A DNA stretch of 64,000 bases from Escherichia coli (GTDB lineage Bacteria > Pseudomonadota > Gammaproteobacteria > Enterobacterales > Enterobacteriaceae), in assembly GCA_021307345.1 (NCBI GenBank), contig CP089930.1, forward strand, positions 2,170,001 through 2,234,000. Reading direction: 5' to 3'. Positions 13,742-29,296 of the stretch are shown piece after piece. The notes under the pieces were generated by a model. The model saw only the letters and a program-made list of their open reading frames with translations. It did no database searches and was not told where the DNA came from. Numbering within the stretch: position 1 is the stretch's first letter; every line of letters starts with the position of its first letter. The position numbers were made by a program, and so were the translations under genes.

Positions 13742-15046
13742 ATGAAAACCCGTACACAACAAATTGAAGAATTACAGAAAGAGTGGACTCAACCGCGTTG
13801 GGAAGGCATTACCCGTCCGTACAGCGCGGAAGATGTGGTGAAATTACGCGGTTCGGTCAATCCGGAATGTACGCTGGCGCAACTGGGGGCGGCGAAAATG
13901 TGGCGTCTGCTGCACGGCGAGTCGAAAAAAGGCTACATCAACAGCCTCGGTGCACTGACTGGCGGTCAGGCGCTGCAACAGGCGAAAGCGGGTATCGAAG
14001 CGGTTTACCTGTCTGGCTGGCAGGTAGCGGCGGACGCTAACCTGGCGGCCAGCATGTATCCGGACCAGTCGCTCTACCCGGCAAACTCGGTGCCTGCAGT
14101 GGTGGAGCGGATCAACAACACCTTCCGTCGTGCGGATCAGATCCAGTGGTCTGCTGGCATTGAGCCGGGCGATCCGCGCTATGTCGATTACTTCCTGCCG
14201 ATCGTTGCCGATGCGGAAGCCGGTTTTGGCGGTGTACTTAATGCCTTTGAACTGATGAAAGCGATGATTGAAGCCGGTGCAGCGGCAGTTCACTTCGAAG
14301 ATCAGCTGGCATCAGTGAAGAAATGCGGTCACATGGGCGGCAAAGTTTTGGTGCCAACTCAGGAAGCTATTCAGAAACTAGTCGCGGCGCGTCTGGCTGC
14401 TGACGTGACGGGCGTTCCAACCCTACTGGTTGCTCGTACCGATGCCGATGCGGCGGATCTGATTACCTCCGATTGCGACCCGTATGACAGCGAATTTATT
14501 ACCGGCGAGCGTACCAGTGAAGGCTTCTTCCGTACTCATGCGGGCATTGAGCAAGCGATCAGCCGTGGTCTGGCGTATGCGCCGTATGCCGACCTGGTTT
14601 GGTGTGAAACTTCCACGCCAGACCTGGAACTGGCGCGTCGCTTTGCGGAAGCTATCCACGCGAAATATCCGGGCAAGCTGCTGGCTTATAACTGTTCGCC
14701 GTCGTTCAACTGGCAGAAAAACCTCGACGACAAAACTATTGCCAGCTTCCAGCAGCAGTTGTCGGATATGGGCTACAAATTCCAGTTCATCACCCTGGCC
14801 GGTATCCACAGCATGTGGTTCAACATGTTCGACCTGGCAAACGCCTATGCGCAGGGTGAAGGTATGAAGCACTATGTTGAGAAAGTGCAGCAACCGGAAT
14901 TTGCTGCCGCGAAAGATGGCTATACCTTCGTTTCTCACCAGCAGGAAGTGGGTACGGGTTACTTCGATAAAGTGACGACCATTATTCAGGGCGGCACGTC
15001 GTCAGTTACCGCGCTGACCGGCTCCACCGAAGAATCGCAGTTCTAA
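13742..15046 (+). CDS. aceA: Isocitrate lyase
   Basis: 434 residues. Splits isocitrate into glyoxylate and succinate, bypassing the decarboxylating steps of the TCA cycle. The active-site loop KKCGHMGGK with the catalytic cysteine is visible in the middle of the protein. Start is the ATG of [15 protein letters not shown], 29 bp after the aceB stop; an upstream ATG five codons earlier overlaps its Shine-Dalgarno (TGGAG). Second gene of aceBAK. Confidence 0.97.
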   Translation: MKTRTQQIEELQKEWTQPRWEGITRPYSAEDVVKLRGSVNPECTLAQLGAAKMWRLLHGESKKGYINSLGALTGGQALQQAKAGIEAVYLSGWQVAADANLAASMYPDQSLYPANSVPAVVERINNTFRRADQIQWSAGIEPGDPRYVDYFLPIVADAEAGFGGVLNAFELMKAMIEAGAAAVHFEDQLASVKKCGHMGGKVLVPTQEAIQKLVAARLAADVTGVPTLLVARTDADAADLITSDCDPYDSEFITGERTSEGFFRTHAGIEQAISRGLAYAPYADLVWCETSTPDLELARRFAEAIHAKYPGKLLAYNCSPSFNWQKNLDDKTIASFQQQLSDMGYKFQFITLAGIHSMWFNMFDLANAYAQGEGMKHYVEKVQQPEFAAAKDGYTFVSHQQEVGTGYFDKVTTIIQGGTSSVTALTGSTEESQF

Positions 15047-15069
15047 GCAACCTACAAACGTTGCTGACT

Positions 15070-15240
<171 letters not shown>

Positions 15241-15260
15241 AATTCTCTGCTCCCTGATGA

Positions 15261-16994
<1,734 letters not shown>

Positions 16995-17009
16995 ATCGGA
17001 GGCGAAAAG

Positions 17010-17834
17010 TTACCGCATTCCACCATATGCCAGCGTCACTTCCTTCGCCGCTTTAATCACCATCGCGCCGAACTCGGTTACGCGGTCATCGGTAATACGT
17101 GAAATCGGCCCGGAAATCGAAATTGCGGCAAACGGTTCGCGGTGCTCATCGAAAATACACGCCGCGAGACAACGCAGTCCCAGCGCATGTTCCTCATCAT
17201 CAAACGAATAACCTCGTTTGCGCGTTTGCGCGAGATCTTCTTTTAAATGCACAGGAGAAACCAGCGTTGCGTGGGTATAGGCATGTAAACCTTTGCGATG
17301 CAGCAGCTTCGTCACCTGGTCTTCGCTCAGTTGGGCTAAAAAGGCTTTACCGGCACCGGAAGCGTGCATCGGTAATTTACCGCCGATAGGGGCGGACATA
17401 CGCATCAGATGCGTACACTGTACCTGGTCGATAATAATCGCTTCGTGATCGCTTTGATCGAGCACCGCCATATTGACCGTTTCGCCAGACTCTTCCATCA
17501 GATTACGCAGAATAGGATGGACAATAGCTAACAAATTGCGGCTCTGGAGAAAGCTGCTGCCGACCATAAAAGCATGTGCGCCTATCGCCCAGTGACCCAG
17601 TTCGCCAACCTGACGGACAAAGCCTTGTTGCTGCATGGTTGTGAGCAATCGATGGGTAGTAGAGTTGGGTAATCCGGCTTGTTGCGCCAGTTCGGTTAAC
17701 GCCACGCTGCCATTGGATTCGGCAATCCACTCCAGTAATTTCAGCCCACGCGTTAAAGACTGAACCTGTCCAGTCGCAGGTGTGGTGGCAACGGCGGGTT
17801 TTCTGCCGCGTTTTGCGGGAATGGGTGCGACCAT
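17010..17834 (-). CDS. iclR: Acetate operon repressor IclR
   Basis: 274 residues from the ATG at 17834, which has a GGAGG Shine-Dalgarno; an in-frame start 13 codons upstream lacks one. N-terminal winged helix-turn-helix (about 25-90, SVALTELAQQAGLPNSTTHRLL) and C-terminal effector domain with the conserved C-terminal Cys segment (HALGLRCLAACIFD). Represses aceBAK; glyoxylate and pyruvate modulate it. Its stop lies only 15 bp from the aceK stop, because arpA is missing. Confidence 0.96.
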   Translation of the reverse strand: MVAPIPAKRGRKPAVATTPATGQVQSLTRGLKLLEWIAESNGSVALTELAQQAGLPNSTTHRLLTTMQQQGFVRQVGELGHWAIGAHAFMVGSSFLQSRNLLAIVHPILRNLMEESGETVNMAVLDQSDHEAIIIDQVQCTHLMRMSAPIGGKLPMHASGAGKAFLAQLSEDQVTKLLHRKGLHAYTHATLVSPVHLKEDLAQTRKRGYSFDDEEHALGLRCLAACIFDEHREPFAAISISGPISRITDDRVTEFGAMVIKAAKEVTLAYGGMR

Positions 17835-18033
17835 GACAGCCTCCTTTTTCTGTATCGTGGAAATCATTTTCATTTTTATTGTTAGCTAATGCAATAGTTA
17901 CTGAACTGATCCGATGAGTTAATGTTGAACAAATCTCATGTTGTGTGGTGGTCGCTTTTACCGCAGATGCGTTTATGCCAGTATGGTTTGTTGAATTTTT
18001 ATTAAATCTGGGTTGAGCGTGTCGGGAGCAAGT

Positions 18034-21717
<3,684 letters not shown>

Positions 21718-21748
21718 TTCACAAATCTGTCACTTTTCCTTACAACAA

Positions 21749-21779
21749 ACAGGGCGCTCAATGAGTGCCCTGTCTCTTT
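21749..21779 (+). terminator. metH terminator
   Basis: ACAGGGC ... GCCCTGT stem 32 bp after the metH stop, followed by TCTCTTTATT. Confidence 0.78.
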
Positions 21780-21886
21780 ATTAATATGAAACACTTATAC
21801 TGGTCTTATATCGAACCGGAAAAGCGCAGCTCGCCCCCTTCGGTATCTGTTTCAGGAGCATATAACGATAAGGAGAACCTGAACTC

Positions 21887-23518
21887 GTGTTAACACTGCT
21901 TCACCTGCTTTCTGCCGTCGCCCTGCTGGTCTGGGGGACTCATATTGTTCGTACCGGCGTAATGCGCGTCTTCGGTGCGCGCCTGCGTACCGTCCTCAGC
22001 CGGAGCGTCGAAAAGAAGCCGCTCGCCTTTTGCGCGGGGATAGGCGTTACCGCACTGGTACAGAGCAGTAATGCCACCACCATGCTGGTGACGTCGTTTG
22101 TCGCTCAGGATCTGGTTGCCCTTGCACCCGCGTTGGTCATTGTGCTGGGGGCAGATGTCGGGACGGCTCTAATGGCGCGTATTCTTACCTTCGATTTATC
22201 CTGGCTGTCACCGTTACTTATTTTTATCGGCGTGATTTTTTTCCTCGGACGCAAACAGTCGCGCGCCGGGCAACTGGGGCGCGTCGGTATCGGTCTTGGG
22301 CTGATTTTGCTGGCACTGGAGTTGATTGTGCAGGCAGTAACGCCGATCACCCAGGCTAACGGCGTTCAGGTGATCTTTGCCTCGCTGACTGGCGATATTT
22401 TACTGGATGCGCTGATTGGCGCGATGTTCGCCATTATCAGTTACTCCAGTCTTGCCGCCGTACTGCTGACCGCCACCCTGACCGCCGCAGGCATTATCTC
22501 CTTCCCGGTGGCGCTCTGCCTGGTCATCGGCGCTAACCTCGGCTCCGGCCTGCTGGCGATGCTCAACAACAGTGCCGCCAATGCCGCTGCACGTCGCGTG
22601 GCGCTGGGTAGCCTGCTGTTTAAGCTGGTGGGAAGCCTGATTATCCTGCCGTTTGTCCATGTTCTGGCTGAATCCATGGATAAACTGCCTTTGCCAAAAG
22701 CGGAACTGGTTATCTATTTCCACGTCTTCTACAACCTTGTGCGCTGTCTGGTAATGCTGCCATTTGTTGACCCGATGGCGCGGTTTTGCAAAACGATTAT
22801 TCGCGATGAACCCGAACTGGACGCCCATCTGAAACCGAAACATCTGGACGTTAGCGCGCTGGATACGCCAACGCTCGCCCTGGCCAATGCGGCGCGCGAA
22901 ACATTGCGCATCGGTGACGCAATGGAACAGATGATGGAAGGGCTGAATAAAGTGATGCACGGCGCGCCTCGTGAAGAGAAAGAGCTGCGCAAGTTGGCGG
23001 ATGATATCAACGTGTTATATACCGCGATTAAACTTTACCTGGCGCGGATGCCAAAAGAGGAACTGGCGGAGGAAGAGTCTCGTCGCTGGGCGGAAATCAT
23101 TGAAATGGCGCTCAATCTGGAACAGGCTTCCGATATTGTCGAGCGTATGGGCAGCGAAATTGCTGACAAATCGCTGGCAGCGCGGCGGGCATTTTCGATT
23201 GATGGGTTGAAGGAACTGGATGCGCTCTATGAGCAATTGCTCAGCAATTTAAAGCTGGCTATGTCGGTTTTCTTCTCTGGCGATGTCACCAGCGCCCGTC
23301 GTTTACGCCGCAGTAAGCATCGTTTTCGCATTCTTAATCGCCGTTATTCCCACGCTCACGTCGATCGCTTGCATCAGCAAAACGTGCAGAGTATTGAAAC
23401 CAGTTCGTTACATTTAGGCTTGCTGGGAGATATGCAGCGTCTGAACTCGCTGTTTTGTTCGGTGGCTTACAGCGTGCTGGAACAGCCAGATGAAGATGAG
23501 GGGCGGGACGAGTATTAA
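21887..23518 (+). CDS. yjbB: Na/Pi-cotransporter family protein YjbB
   Basis: 543 residues from a GTG start with AAGGAGAA upstream. N-terminal half (about 1-310) is membrane-embedded, with two repeats of the Na+/Pi cotransporter motif (LVQSSNATTMLVTSF and a later SYSSLAAVLLTATL). C-terminal half (about 340-540) is a soluble PhoU-like helical domain rich in E, R and L. In E. coli YjbB has been implicated in phosphate export. Monocistronic by position. Confidence 0.94.
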   Translation: MLTLLHLLSAVALLVWGTHIVRTGVMRVFGARLRTVLSRSVEKKPLAFCAGIGVTALVQSSNATTMLVTSFVAQDLVALAPALVIVLGADVGTALMARILTFDLSWLSPLLIFIGVIFFLGRKQSRAGQLGRVGIGLGLILLALELIVQAVTPITQANGVQVIFASLTGDILLDALIGAMFAIISYSSLAAVLLTATLTAAGIISFPVALCLVIGANLGSGLLAMLNNSAANAAARRVALGSLLFKLVGSLIILPFVHVLAESMDKLPLPKAELVIYFHVFYNLVRCLVMLPFVDPMARFCKTIIRDEPELDAHLKPKHLDVSALDTPTLALANAARETLRIGDAMEQMMEGLNKVMHGAPREEKELRKLADDINVLYTAIKLYLARMPKEELAEEESRRWAEIIEMALNLEQASDIVERMGSEIADKSLAARRAFSIDGLKELDALYEQLLSNLKLAMSVFFSGDVTSARRLRRSKHRFRILNRRYSHAHVDRLHQQNVQSIETSSLHLGLLGDMQRLNSLFCSVAYSVLEQPDEDEGRDEY

Positions 23519-23529
23519 TACAGGAACCC

Positions 23530-23606
23530 TGTAGGCCTGATAAGACGCGTCAAGCGTCGCATCAGGCATTGTGTACAAGATGCCGGATAATGCATCCGGC
23601 AATTTA
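23530..23606. repeat. REP elements between yjbB and pepE
   Basis: GCCTGATAAGACGCGTCAAGCGTCGCATCAGGC-type palindrome followed by a short GCCGGATAATGCATCCGGC palindrome. Lies between the convergent stops of yjbB and pepE. Confidence 0.82.
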
Positions 23607-23607
23607 C

Positions 23608-24297
23608 TTAAAAACGGTGCCCGGCTTCCAGCGGTACTGCTTCCTCACCCGCTTTAAACACATAGGTGGTATTCGGGCCGCCCAGCGTAGCGTGACCTTT
23701 ACTCACCGTGATCCAGTTACCTTCCGGCAGACCAATAATCGTCAACTCTGGCGCAACCACCAGCAGTTCGCGAATACGCTGCTCGTGTGTTTCACCTTTG
23801 TGGCCTTCCGGCAGCGCGTTGGTGAAGTGCGGGTTGATTTGCAGCGGAAACAGATTTAGCGCATCGAAACCTTGCGGATCGACAATCGGCATATCGTTGG
23901 TGGTGCGGATAGTTGGGCAAGCGAGGTTAGCGCCTGCGCTCCAGCCAATATACAGCGCGCCGCGTTTCACCACGTCAACAATTGGTGCCAGCAGACCGCG
24001 CACACGACATTCCTTCAGTAACTGGAAAGTGTTGCCACCGCCGACAATCACGATTTCCGCATTTTCAATCGCGGCAACAGGATCGGCAACACTATGAATA
24101 CCGGTGACAGAAACACCCAGCGGAGCGAGAACCGCAGCCGTTTTGGTGGTGTAATCATCCCAGGTTTGCGTTACGCCAGCGAAAGGAATAAACACCGCTG
24201 AACGGCGACCCTGCAACTGTTCAGCAATCAGCGGCAGCGCATGTTCCAGCCAGGCTTTTCCCGGCAGCGTCGAGTTACTCAATAAAAGCAGTTCCAT
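23608..24297 (-). CDS. pepE: Dipeptidase E (alpha-aspartyl dipeptidase)
   Basis: 229 residues, full length. Serine peptidase of family S51 that cleaves Asp-X dipeptides in the cytoplasm. The nucleophile elbow [11 protein letters not shown] carries the catalytic Ser (about residue 120), and the catalytic His segment ([18 protein letters not shown]) follows. In K-12 the next gene is rluF; here the sor operon intervenes. Confidence 0.96.
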   Translation of the reverse strand: MELLLLSNSTLPGKAWLEHALPLIAEQLQGRRSAVFIPFAGVTQTWDDYTTKTAAVLAPLGVSVTGIHSVADPVAAIENAEIVIVGGGNTFQLLKECRVRGLLAPIVDVVKRGALYIGWSAGANLACPTIRTTNDMPIVDPQGFDALNLFPLQINPHFTNALPEGHKGETHEQRIRELLVVAPELTIIGLPEGNWITVSKGHATLGGPNTTYVFKAGEEAVPLEAGHRF

Positions 24298-24601
24298 TAC
24301 TTCTCCGGTTAGTAAGAAATCACGGGAGCCATGCTACCACCGCGAATTTCACCACTTACTGACATGGCTCACGATGTTGTGTATTGCACCAGGCATTCTG
24401 GGGACGGTTGGCAAACAAGGCGTTGAGATTGATGACAGCGTAAGATGGCCTGATGCGCTACGCGTATCAGGCCTACCAGATAATTACAAAATATTGAATT
24501 TTCAATATTTTGTAGGCCGAATAAGGCGTTCACGCCGCATCCGGCATAAACAACGCGCACTTTGCCAGTAATCTGAGCGTCCTTTAAGGCGCTGATGTTT
24601 C
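24298..24601. repeat. REP pair flanking a perfect 26-bp palindrome
   Basis: This gap between pepE and the sor operon holds no gene. It contains a REP half at about 24447-24476 (GGCCTGATGCGCTACGCGTATCAGGCC), a second REP at 24512-24547 (TAGGCCGAATAAGGCGTTCACGCCGCATCCGGC) and, between them at 24487-24512, arms CAAAATATTGAA and TTCAATATTTTG separated by TT. It probably marks the edge of the inserted sor block. Confidence 0.8.
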
Positions 24602-25414
24602 TTATCCTTCTCGTGCAAATTGTGCCGCTTCAGCAATCAGCTGCGCATCGGGTCGCACGCCGGTATACATCGCGAATTGCTCGACGGCCTGTAAGGCTAT
24701 CACCTCCGCGCCGCTGATCGTCTGCTTATCAAGCCGTTGCGCCAGGCGAATGAGCGGCGTTTCCGGCGGCAAGGCTACGACATCAAAAACGACGCTTGCC
24801 GTTGAGACCATCGCTTCGCTGAAGGCCAGCTCATGACTCTCTTTACTGCCCGTCATGCCAAGGGGCGTCACGTTGACCAGAATGTCGAAGGCGATACCTT
24901 CCGGCAGCGGTTGCCACTGAAACCCATACTGCTTCGCCAGCGTCGAGCCGCTCTCGCGGTTGCGGGCGGCGATGACGACATCCGTAAAACCCGCGTCGCG
25001 AAAGGCGGCAATCACCGCTTTGCCCATTCCGCCGCTGCCGCGAATCATCACGCGTGCGGTGGTATTAAACTGGTGGTGGGCTATCAGATTTTTCACCGCG
25101 ATATAGTCGGTGTTAAATCCGGTCAGCTTGCCCTCGTCATTTACAATAGTATTCACTGAATCAATGACTTTTGCCGACGGATCGATAGCATCGAGAAAGG
25201 GCATACAGCTTTCTTTAAACGGCATCGACACGGCGCAGCCGCGAATCCCCAACGCGCGGACGCCGTTCACCGCCGCTGCAATATCCTGGGTAGTGAACGC
25301 TTTATAGATGAAATTCAGCCCCAGCTTTTCATAAAGATAATTGTGAAAACGCGTGCCGAAGTTGCCGGGGCGACCGGCAAGCGACATGCAGAGTTGAGTA
25401 TCGCGATTAATCAT
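24602..25414 (-). CDS. Shikimate-dehydrogenase-like oxidoreductase at the end of the sor operon
   Basis: 270 residues from the ATG at 25414, which overlaps the sorE stop by eight bases, so it is the translationally coupled last gene of the sor operon. AroE/YdiB-like fold: Lys67 in SMPFKES and Asp103 in GFNTDY match the catalytic Lys-Asp pair of shikimate dehydrogenase, and IRGSGGMGKAVIAAF is the NAD(P) loop. The SxS pair that binds the shikimate carboxylate in AroE is missing; the segment reads SLAGRPGNFGTRFHN. A related polyol or keto-acid substrate is therefore more likely than shikimate. Product unknown; AroE proper is encoded elsewhere in E. coli. Confidence 0.85.
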   Translation of the reverse strand: MINRDTQLCMSLAGRPGNFGTRFHNYLYEKLGLNFIYKAFTTQDIAAAVNGVRALGIRGCAVSMPFKESCMPFLDAIDPSAKVIDSVNTIVNDEGKLTGFNTDYIAVKNLIAHHQFNTTARVMIRGSGGMGKAVIAAFRDAGFTDVVIAARNRESGSTLAKQYGFQWQPLPEGIAFDILVNVTPLGMTGSKESHELAFSEAMVSTASVVFDVVALPPETPLIRLAQRLDKQTISGAEVIALQAVEQFAMYTGVRPDAQLIAEAAQFAREG

Positions 25415-26636
25415 GAGTAATCGCCTCTGCATGAGCGAGCAGGTATTGCTCCGCTTCACCGGACCAGATTCCCTGATGACGCGCCAGAATCGCCGCCAGG
25501 CCTTCATCCTGAATCTGCGTGAGTGACGTCAGCGGCAGATATTTCCCGGTATACACCAGCTTTTTCCCGCCGCCGACGGCGGGCAATTCCAGCGTGGTTT
25601 CGCCCGCAGCATTCAGCCCAAGAATATGTGTAACCACTTTTGCGGCCTGCACTTTTTTCTCTTCGATCAGTTTGACCGCCGCGCGCATGTCATCGGTATT
25701 GCCGCCTGACGTGCCCACGTAATGGGTAAATGCATAATGCACATCGTAGAAATTAATCGGCGCGCTGAAGTGTTTATCCTGCGGCCCGGCGAAGAAGTTC
25801 AGGCAACCATCTGTCGCTAGCAAGGAAGAGGCGAGAGTCACCAGTCCTTCATTAGGCACAAAGACGAAAATATCATCGAAGCCGTGACCGCCACTCAGCG
25901 CCATTAACGTATCAAATGCTGCATCGGTGGCATTGAGATAATGAATCAGCGTTTGCGGCTCTGATGGATAGTGTTTCCGCGCATAGCTCAGCTTGTCGTT
26001 ATTGGTATCAGTGACAATTAACAGCGACGGGTTAACCGGCCCATGCAGCGCATAATCAATCGCCAGCAGCCCCATCGGGCCAGTGCCGCCAAGGATCAGC
26101 GTCCGTCCCTGCGGGCGAATCCCCATCTTGTGGTTATAGGTGCCTTCCTGCAGATGATAGTTAGCGTTGAACGCGCCAATCACGCAGGAGAGCGGTTCAA
26201 CCAGCGAGCCTTCAAAGTAGGTCTCGCCTTCGTATGCCAACAGACAATCCTGCTCCATGACTTCGTTGGGAATAACCACATGCGTTGCTTCGCCGCCCAC
26301 CCACGGGAAGGAGTAACCGGGGCAGTCCGGGCGATCCGGCAGTTGCAGGTTGGCCTGAATCACATAGCGCTGGCCTGGCTGGAATTTGTGCTGCCACTTT
26401 TTACCGACGGCCAGAATATCGCCGCAAAACTCGTGGCCGATGATGATCGGGTTGGTCGCCACATCGTCGGGCACTTTTTTATGGTTTTCACCCAGGTTGG
26501 CCTCTTTCCAGGAAGAAAGACACAGGCTGTCGGTGACTACTGTCGCCAGAATTTCATCCTCCTGCATTTCAGGAAGGTCAAAGGTTTCCAGACGCAGGTC
26601 ACGTTTACCGTAAAGACGCAGAGCTGTTGTTTTCAT
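25407..26636 (-). CDS. sorE: L-sorbose-1-phosphate reductase
   Basis: 409 residues from the ATG at 26636 with GAGGTGG upstream. Zinc-type medium-chain dehydrogenase: GHEFCGDILAVG near residue 70 (catalytic zinc site), EPLSCVIGA, and the Rossmann segment LILGGTGPMGLLAIDYA at about 185. It reduces L-sorbose 1-phosphate to D-glucitol 6-phosphate after PTS uptake. Follows sorM in the sorCDFBAME order known from Klebsiella. Confidence 0.92.
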   Translation of the reverse strand: MKTTALRLYGKRDLRLETFDLPEMQEDEILATVVTDSLCLSSWKEANLGENHKKVPDDVATNPIIIGHEFCGDILAVGKKWQHKFQPGQRYVIQANLQLPDRPDCPGYSFPWVGGEATHVVIPNEVMEQDCLLAYEGETYFEGSLVEPLSCVIGAFNANYHLQEGTYNHKMGIRPQGRTLILGGTGPMGLLAIDYALHGPVNPSLLIVTDTNNDKLSYARKHYPSEPQTLIHYLNATDAAFDTLMALSGGHGFDDIFVFVPNEGLVTLASSLLATDGCLNFFAGPQDKHFSAPINFYDVHYAFTHYVGTSGGNTDDMRAAVKLIEEKKVQAAKVVTHILGLNAAGETTLELPAVGGGKKLVYTGKYLPLTSLTQIQDEGLAAILARHQGIWSGEAEQYLLAHAEAITHD

Positions 26637-26687
26637 AAACCACCTCATGTTGAGCGATGGCCCCGGCAGTCGCGCCGGGGCGAAGAA

Positions 26688-27512
26688 TCAGGACAGGAAG
26701 CCCAGCGCATTGCCGATAATCCCTAAGCCAAACAGGGCGAAGATCAGCCATACGGGGTTAATTTTTTTGTTGAGCAGACGCACCATTAGCAGTGTCAAAC
26801 CCAGCGCCAGCAGGCCAGGGCAAAGCTGGTCAAGAATGTTCTGCACGGTCATGGTGACGGTGGAACCGTCTGCGGCAGGTGTTTGCGAGACGATCATCGG
26901 CACGTTGATTGATGTCCATTTGGTGACCAGCACTCCCATGACAAACAGGCCAAGAATCGACGCGCCCTCGGTCAGTTTTTGCAGCACATTCCCGCCCATA
27001 TCGCTGACAATATTCACGCCTTTGCGAAAGCCGAGTTGTAGCCCATACCACTTCATCGCCAGACGCACCGCGTTGAAAATAAAGAAGAACAGCAGCGGGC
27101 CGAGAATGTTGCCGGACAACGCCAGCGATGCGCCGAGCGCGGCGGTAATCGGGCGCAGTGTTCCCCAGACCAGCGGGTCGCCAACGCCCGCCAGCGGCCC
27201 CATCAGGCCGACTTTGATGCCGTTTATTGCACCGTCATCAATTTCTGCACCGTTGGCTCGTGCTTCTTCCATTGCCGCCGTCACACCAATCACCGGGCCA
27301 CAGGCTGCAGGCGTGGTATTGAAGAACACCAGGTGTCGCCTGAGCGCCGCAACCTGATCCTCTTTTAATGGGTAAAGTCGCTTGATGGCGGGGATCATGT
27401 CGTAGCAAAAACCCAGCCCGTGAATACGTTCAAAGTTAAAGGACGCCTGTTGCAGGTTGGAGCGCAGAAACATGCTCACCAGATCGCTGCGTGTAATTTT
27501 TCTCTGTTCCAT
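26688..27512 (-). CDS. sorM: Sorbose PTS permease component IID
   Basis: 274 residues from MEQRKITRSDLV at 27512, with an upstream alternative ten codons earlier. Mannose-family EIID: FNFERIHGLGFCYDMIPAIKRLY near the N-terminus, the GLMGPLAGVGDPLVWGTLRPI segment in the middle, and C-terminal membrane helices. Works with SorA (IIC) as the membrane part of the L-sorbose transporter. Starts 10 bp after the sorA stop. Confidence 0.93.
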   Translation of the reverse strand: MEQRKITRSDLVSMFLRSNLQQASFNFERIHGLGFCYDMIPAIKRLYPLKEDQVAALRRHLVFFNTTPAACGPVIGVTAAMEEARANGAEIDDGAINGIKVGLMGPLAGVGDPLVWGTLRPITAALGASLALSGNILGPLLFFFIFNAVRLAMKWYGLQLGFRKGVNIVSDMGGNVLQKLTEGASILGLFVMGVLVTKWTSINVPMIVSQTPAADGSTVTMTVQNILDQLCPGLLALGLTLLMVRLLNKKINPVWLIFALFGLGIIGNALGFLS

Positions 27513-27522
27513 GATGGCTCCG

Positions 27523-28320
27523 TTAATCGTCAAGTTGGTCAAGGGCGGTGGAGGCGGTGGCCTGGAGTTGAGGTTCAGCTTTACGCCACTGTGGATTTAG
27601 CTGGATGTAGACCAGGGCCATGATCACGCCGACGCCACCGAACGCCAGCAGACTGAGATCGAGGTAGCCACCTGCGAGGAAACCGAGGAAAAAGAAAGGC
27701 ATCAAATATTTCACGCCCATCATACGTAGCACCATGGCGTAACCGACCACCACGATAAAACCGCCAGCAATCTGTAGTCCTCGGGTCACAAATTCGGGAA
27801 TGGCGTTTAACATATTGCTGACCATATCGGCGCTGACGAACAGCGAGACAATCAGTGCCGGAATAGCAACGCGCAGCGCCTGCACGCCAAGCGCGGAGAC
27901 ATGCAGAATATCGAGAGTGCGAAACCGCGCCTCTTCCGCTGCTTTATCCGCCGCGTGCTGGAACACTACGGTGATGGTACGGGCAAACACCGTCAGCACT
28001 TGGCCTGCCGCAGCCACAGGCAACGCGATGGCGATTCCGGTGGCGATGCTTTGCTGACCAACGATAACCAGAATGGCGGAGATTATGCTGGCGAGTGCAG
28101 AGTCCGGAGATTGCGCCGCGCCGACGTTCATCCAGCCGAGAGCTATCAATTCCAGCGTGCCACCGAGCATAATTCCGGTTTTTAAATCACCGAGAATTAA
28201 ACCAATCACCGTACAGGCAATTAACGGGCGGTGAGTCTGAAATTCATCCAGCACGCTGCCCATTCCGGCAATACAGGAAAAAAGAAATATTGCAATGATT
28301 TGTAGGGTACTTATTTCCAT
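27523..28320 (-). CDS. sorA: Sorbose PTS permease component IIC
   Basis: 265 residues with many hydrophobic helices, mannose-family EIIC. Typical features are the N-terminal GMGSVLDEFQTHRPLIACTVIGLILGD and GGTLELIALGWMNVGAAQSPD. It forms the substrate channel for L-sorbose with SorM. Separated from sorB by 65 bp that contains a weak inverted repeat only. Confidence 0.93.
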   Translation of the reverse strand: MEISTLQIIAIFLFSCIAGMGSVLDEFQTHRPLIACTVIGLILGDLKTGIMLGGTLELIALGWMNVGAAQSPDSALASIISAILVIVGQQSIATGIAIALPVAAAGQVLTVFARTITVVFQHAADKAAEEARFRTLDILHVSALGVQALRVAIPALIVSLFVSADMVSNMLNAIPEFVTRGLQIAGGFIVVVGYAMVLRMMGVKYLMPFFFLGFLAGGYLDLSLLAFGGVGVIMALVYIQLNPQWRKAEPQLQATASTALDQLDD

Positions 28321-28385
28321 TATTTATCACCTTTTAAGTGTCGTCATCCCTGCCTGTTAAAGCATATGTACACAGGCGCTATTAT

Positions 28386-28880
28386 TTAATTTGCGACTAA
28401 CTGTTCTTTTATTTTGTCGAGAATATTAACGGATGGGTCGGAGGCCACGACGCGTAAATCCAGTTTCACGCCCTGTTTATCCAGCGCATAAAATGCCTGT
28501 ATATCGTCTTCATCCAGTGAAACCGCTTTGGTTAATTGTTTTTTACCCGGCCGCCAGGCCATTCCGCCAATATTCAGGGTATCGATTTTCACCCCCAGCC
28601 TAACCATCGCTAAAGCATCCTGTGGTCGGGTAAAGAGATAAAAAACAGTTTCATCTTTATATTGTGGGTTGTGATACACAGCGACGGCTTTTTCAATATT
28701 CACCACGTTAACCTTCATTCCCGGTGGTGCGGCCTGACGTAATAATGTCCGGCGGACTTCATCGTTATATACGTCGTCATTACAGATAATAATCCGTTGC
28801 GCGTTGGCCACTTTTGACCAGACGGTGGTGACCTGACCGTGGATCAGACGGTCATCTATGCGAGCCAGCGTAATGTTCAT
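28386..28880 (-). CDS. sorB: Sorbose PTS component IIB
   Basis: 164 residues from the ATG at 28880; a TTG one codon earlier opens the frame but the ATG overlaps the sorF stop as TGATG. Mannose-family EIIB with LARIDDRLIHGQV at the N-terminus; the His of RLIHGQV is the phosphorylation site. It passes phosphate from SorF to L-sorbose during uptake. Cytoplasmic. Confidence 0.93.
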   Translation of the reverse strand: MNITLARIDDRLIHGQVTTVWSKVANAQRIIICNDDVYNDEVRRTLLRQAAPPGMKVNVVNIEKAVAVYHNPQYKDETVFYLFTRPQDALAMVRLGVKIDTLNIGGMAWRPGKKQLTKAVSLDEDDIQAFYALDKQGVKLDLRVVASDPSVNILDKIKEQLVAN

Positions 28881-29287
28881 CAAAAATCCTCCTCGGTCGT
28901 TTCAAGTTGTTTCCAGACGACGCAGGTTTGTTGGGCAATTGTCAGCAAGTGATCGCAAAGTTCATCGGCGTTCATACTGCTCTGGTTATCCACCAGTTCC
29001 AGAGCCAGCGGCAGAGAAAGGCCGCTGATTACCCGCAGACGAGGATTGCGCATCGCAAGCATCGCTGCCGCATTCCACGGGCTGCCGCACTGTAAATCCA
29101 CGGCAATCAGCCACTCATCTTGATTGTGAATGCTTACTAACTTTTCCAGCTTTGCTACGATGTCTCCGGCGTTTTCACCGGGCACAAATTCAACGGCTTC
29201 AACATTGGCGTTGCCGTAAACCATCTGAACCGATTCCAGCATGGCGCAAGCTAATTTGCCGTGGGCACAAAAAATGGCGTTGACCAT
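28880..29287 (-). CDS. sorF: Sorbose PTS component IIA
   Basis: 135 residues. Mannose-family EIIA; His9 in AIFCAHGKLACAML is the expected phosphorylation site that takes phosphate from HPr. GDIVAKLEKLV and the CGSPWNAAAML segment are typical of the fold. AAGGAGG lies just before the ATG. Overlaps sorB by one base. Confidence 0.93.
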   Translation of the reverse strand: MVNAIFCAHGKLACAMLESVQMVYGNANVEAVEFVPGENAGDIVAKLEKLVSIHNQDEWLIAVDLQCGSPWNAAAMLAMRNPRLRVISGLSLPLALELVDNQSSMNADELCDHLLTIAQQTCVVWKQLETTEEDF

Positions 29288-29296
29288 AAAGCCTCC

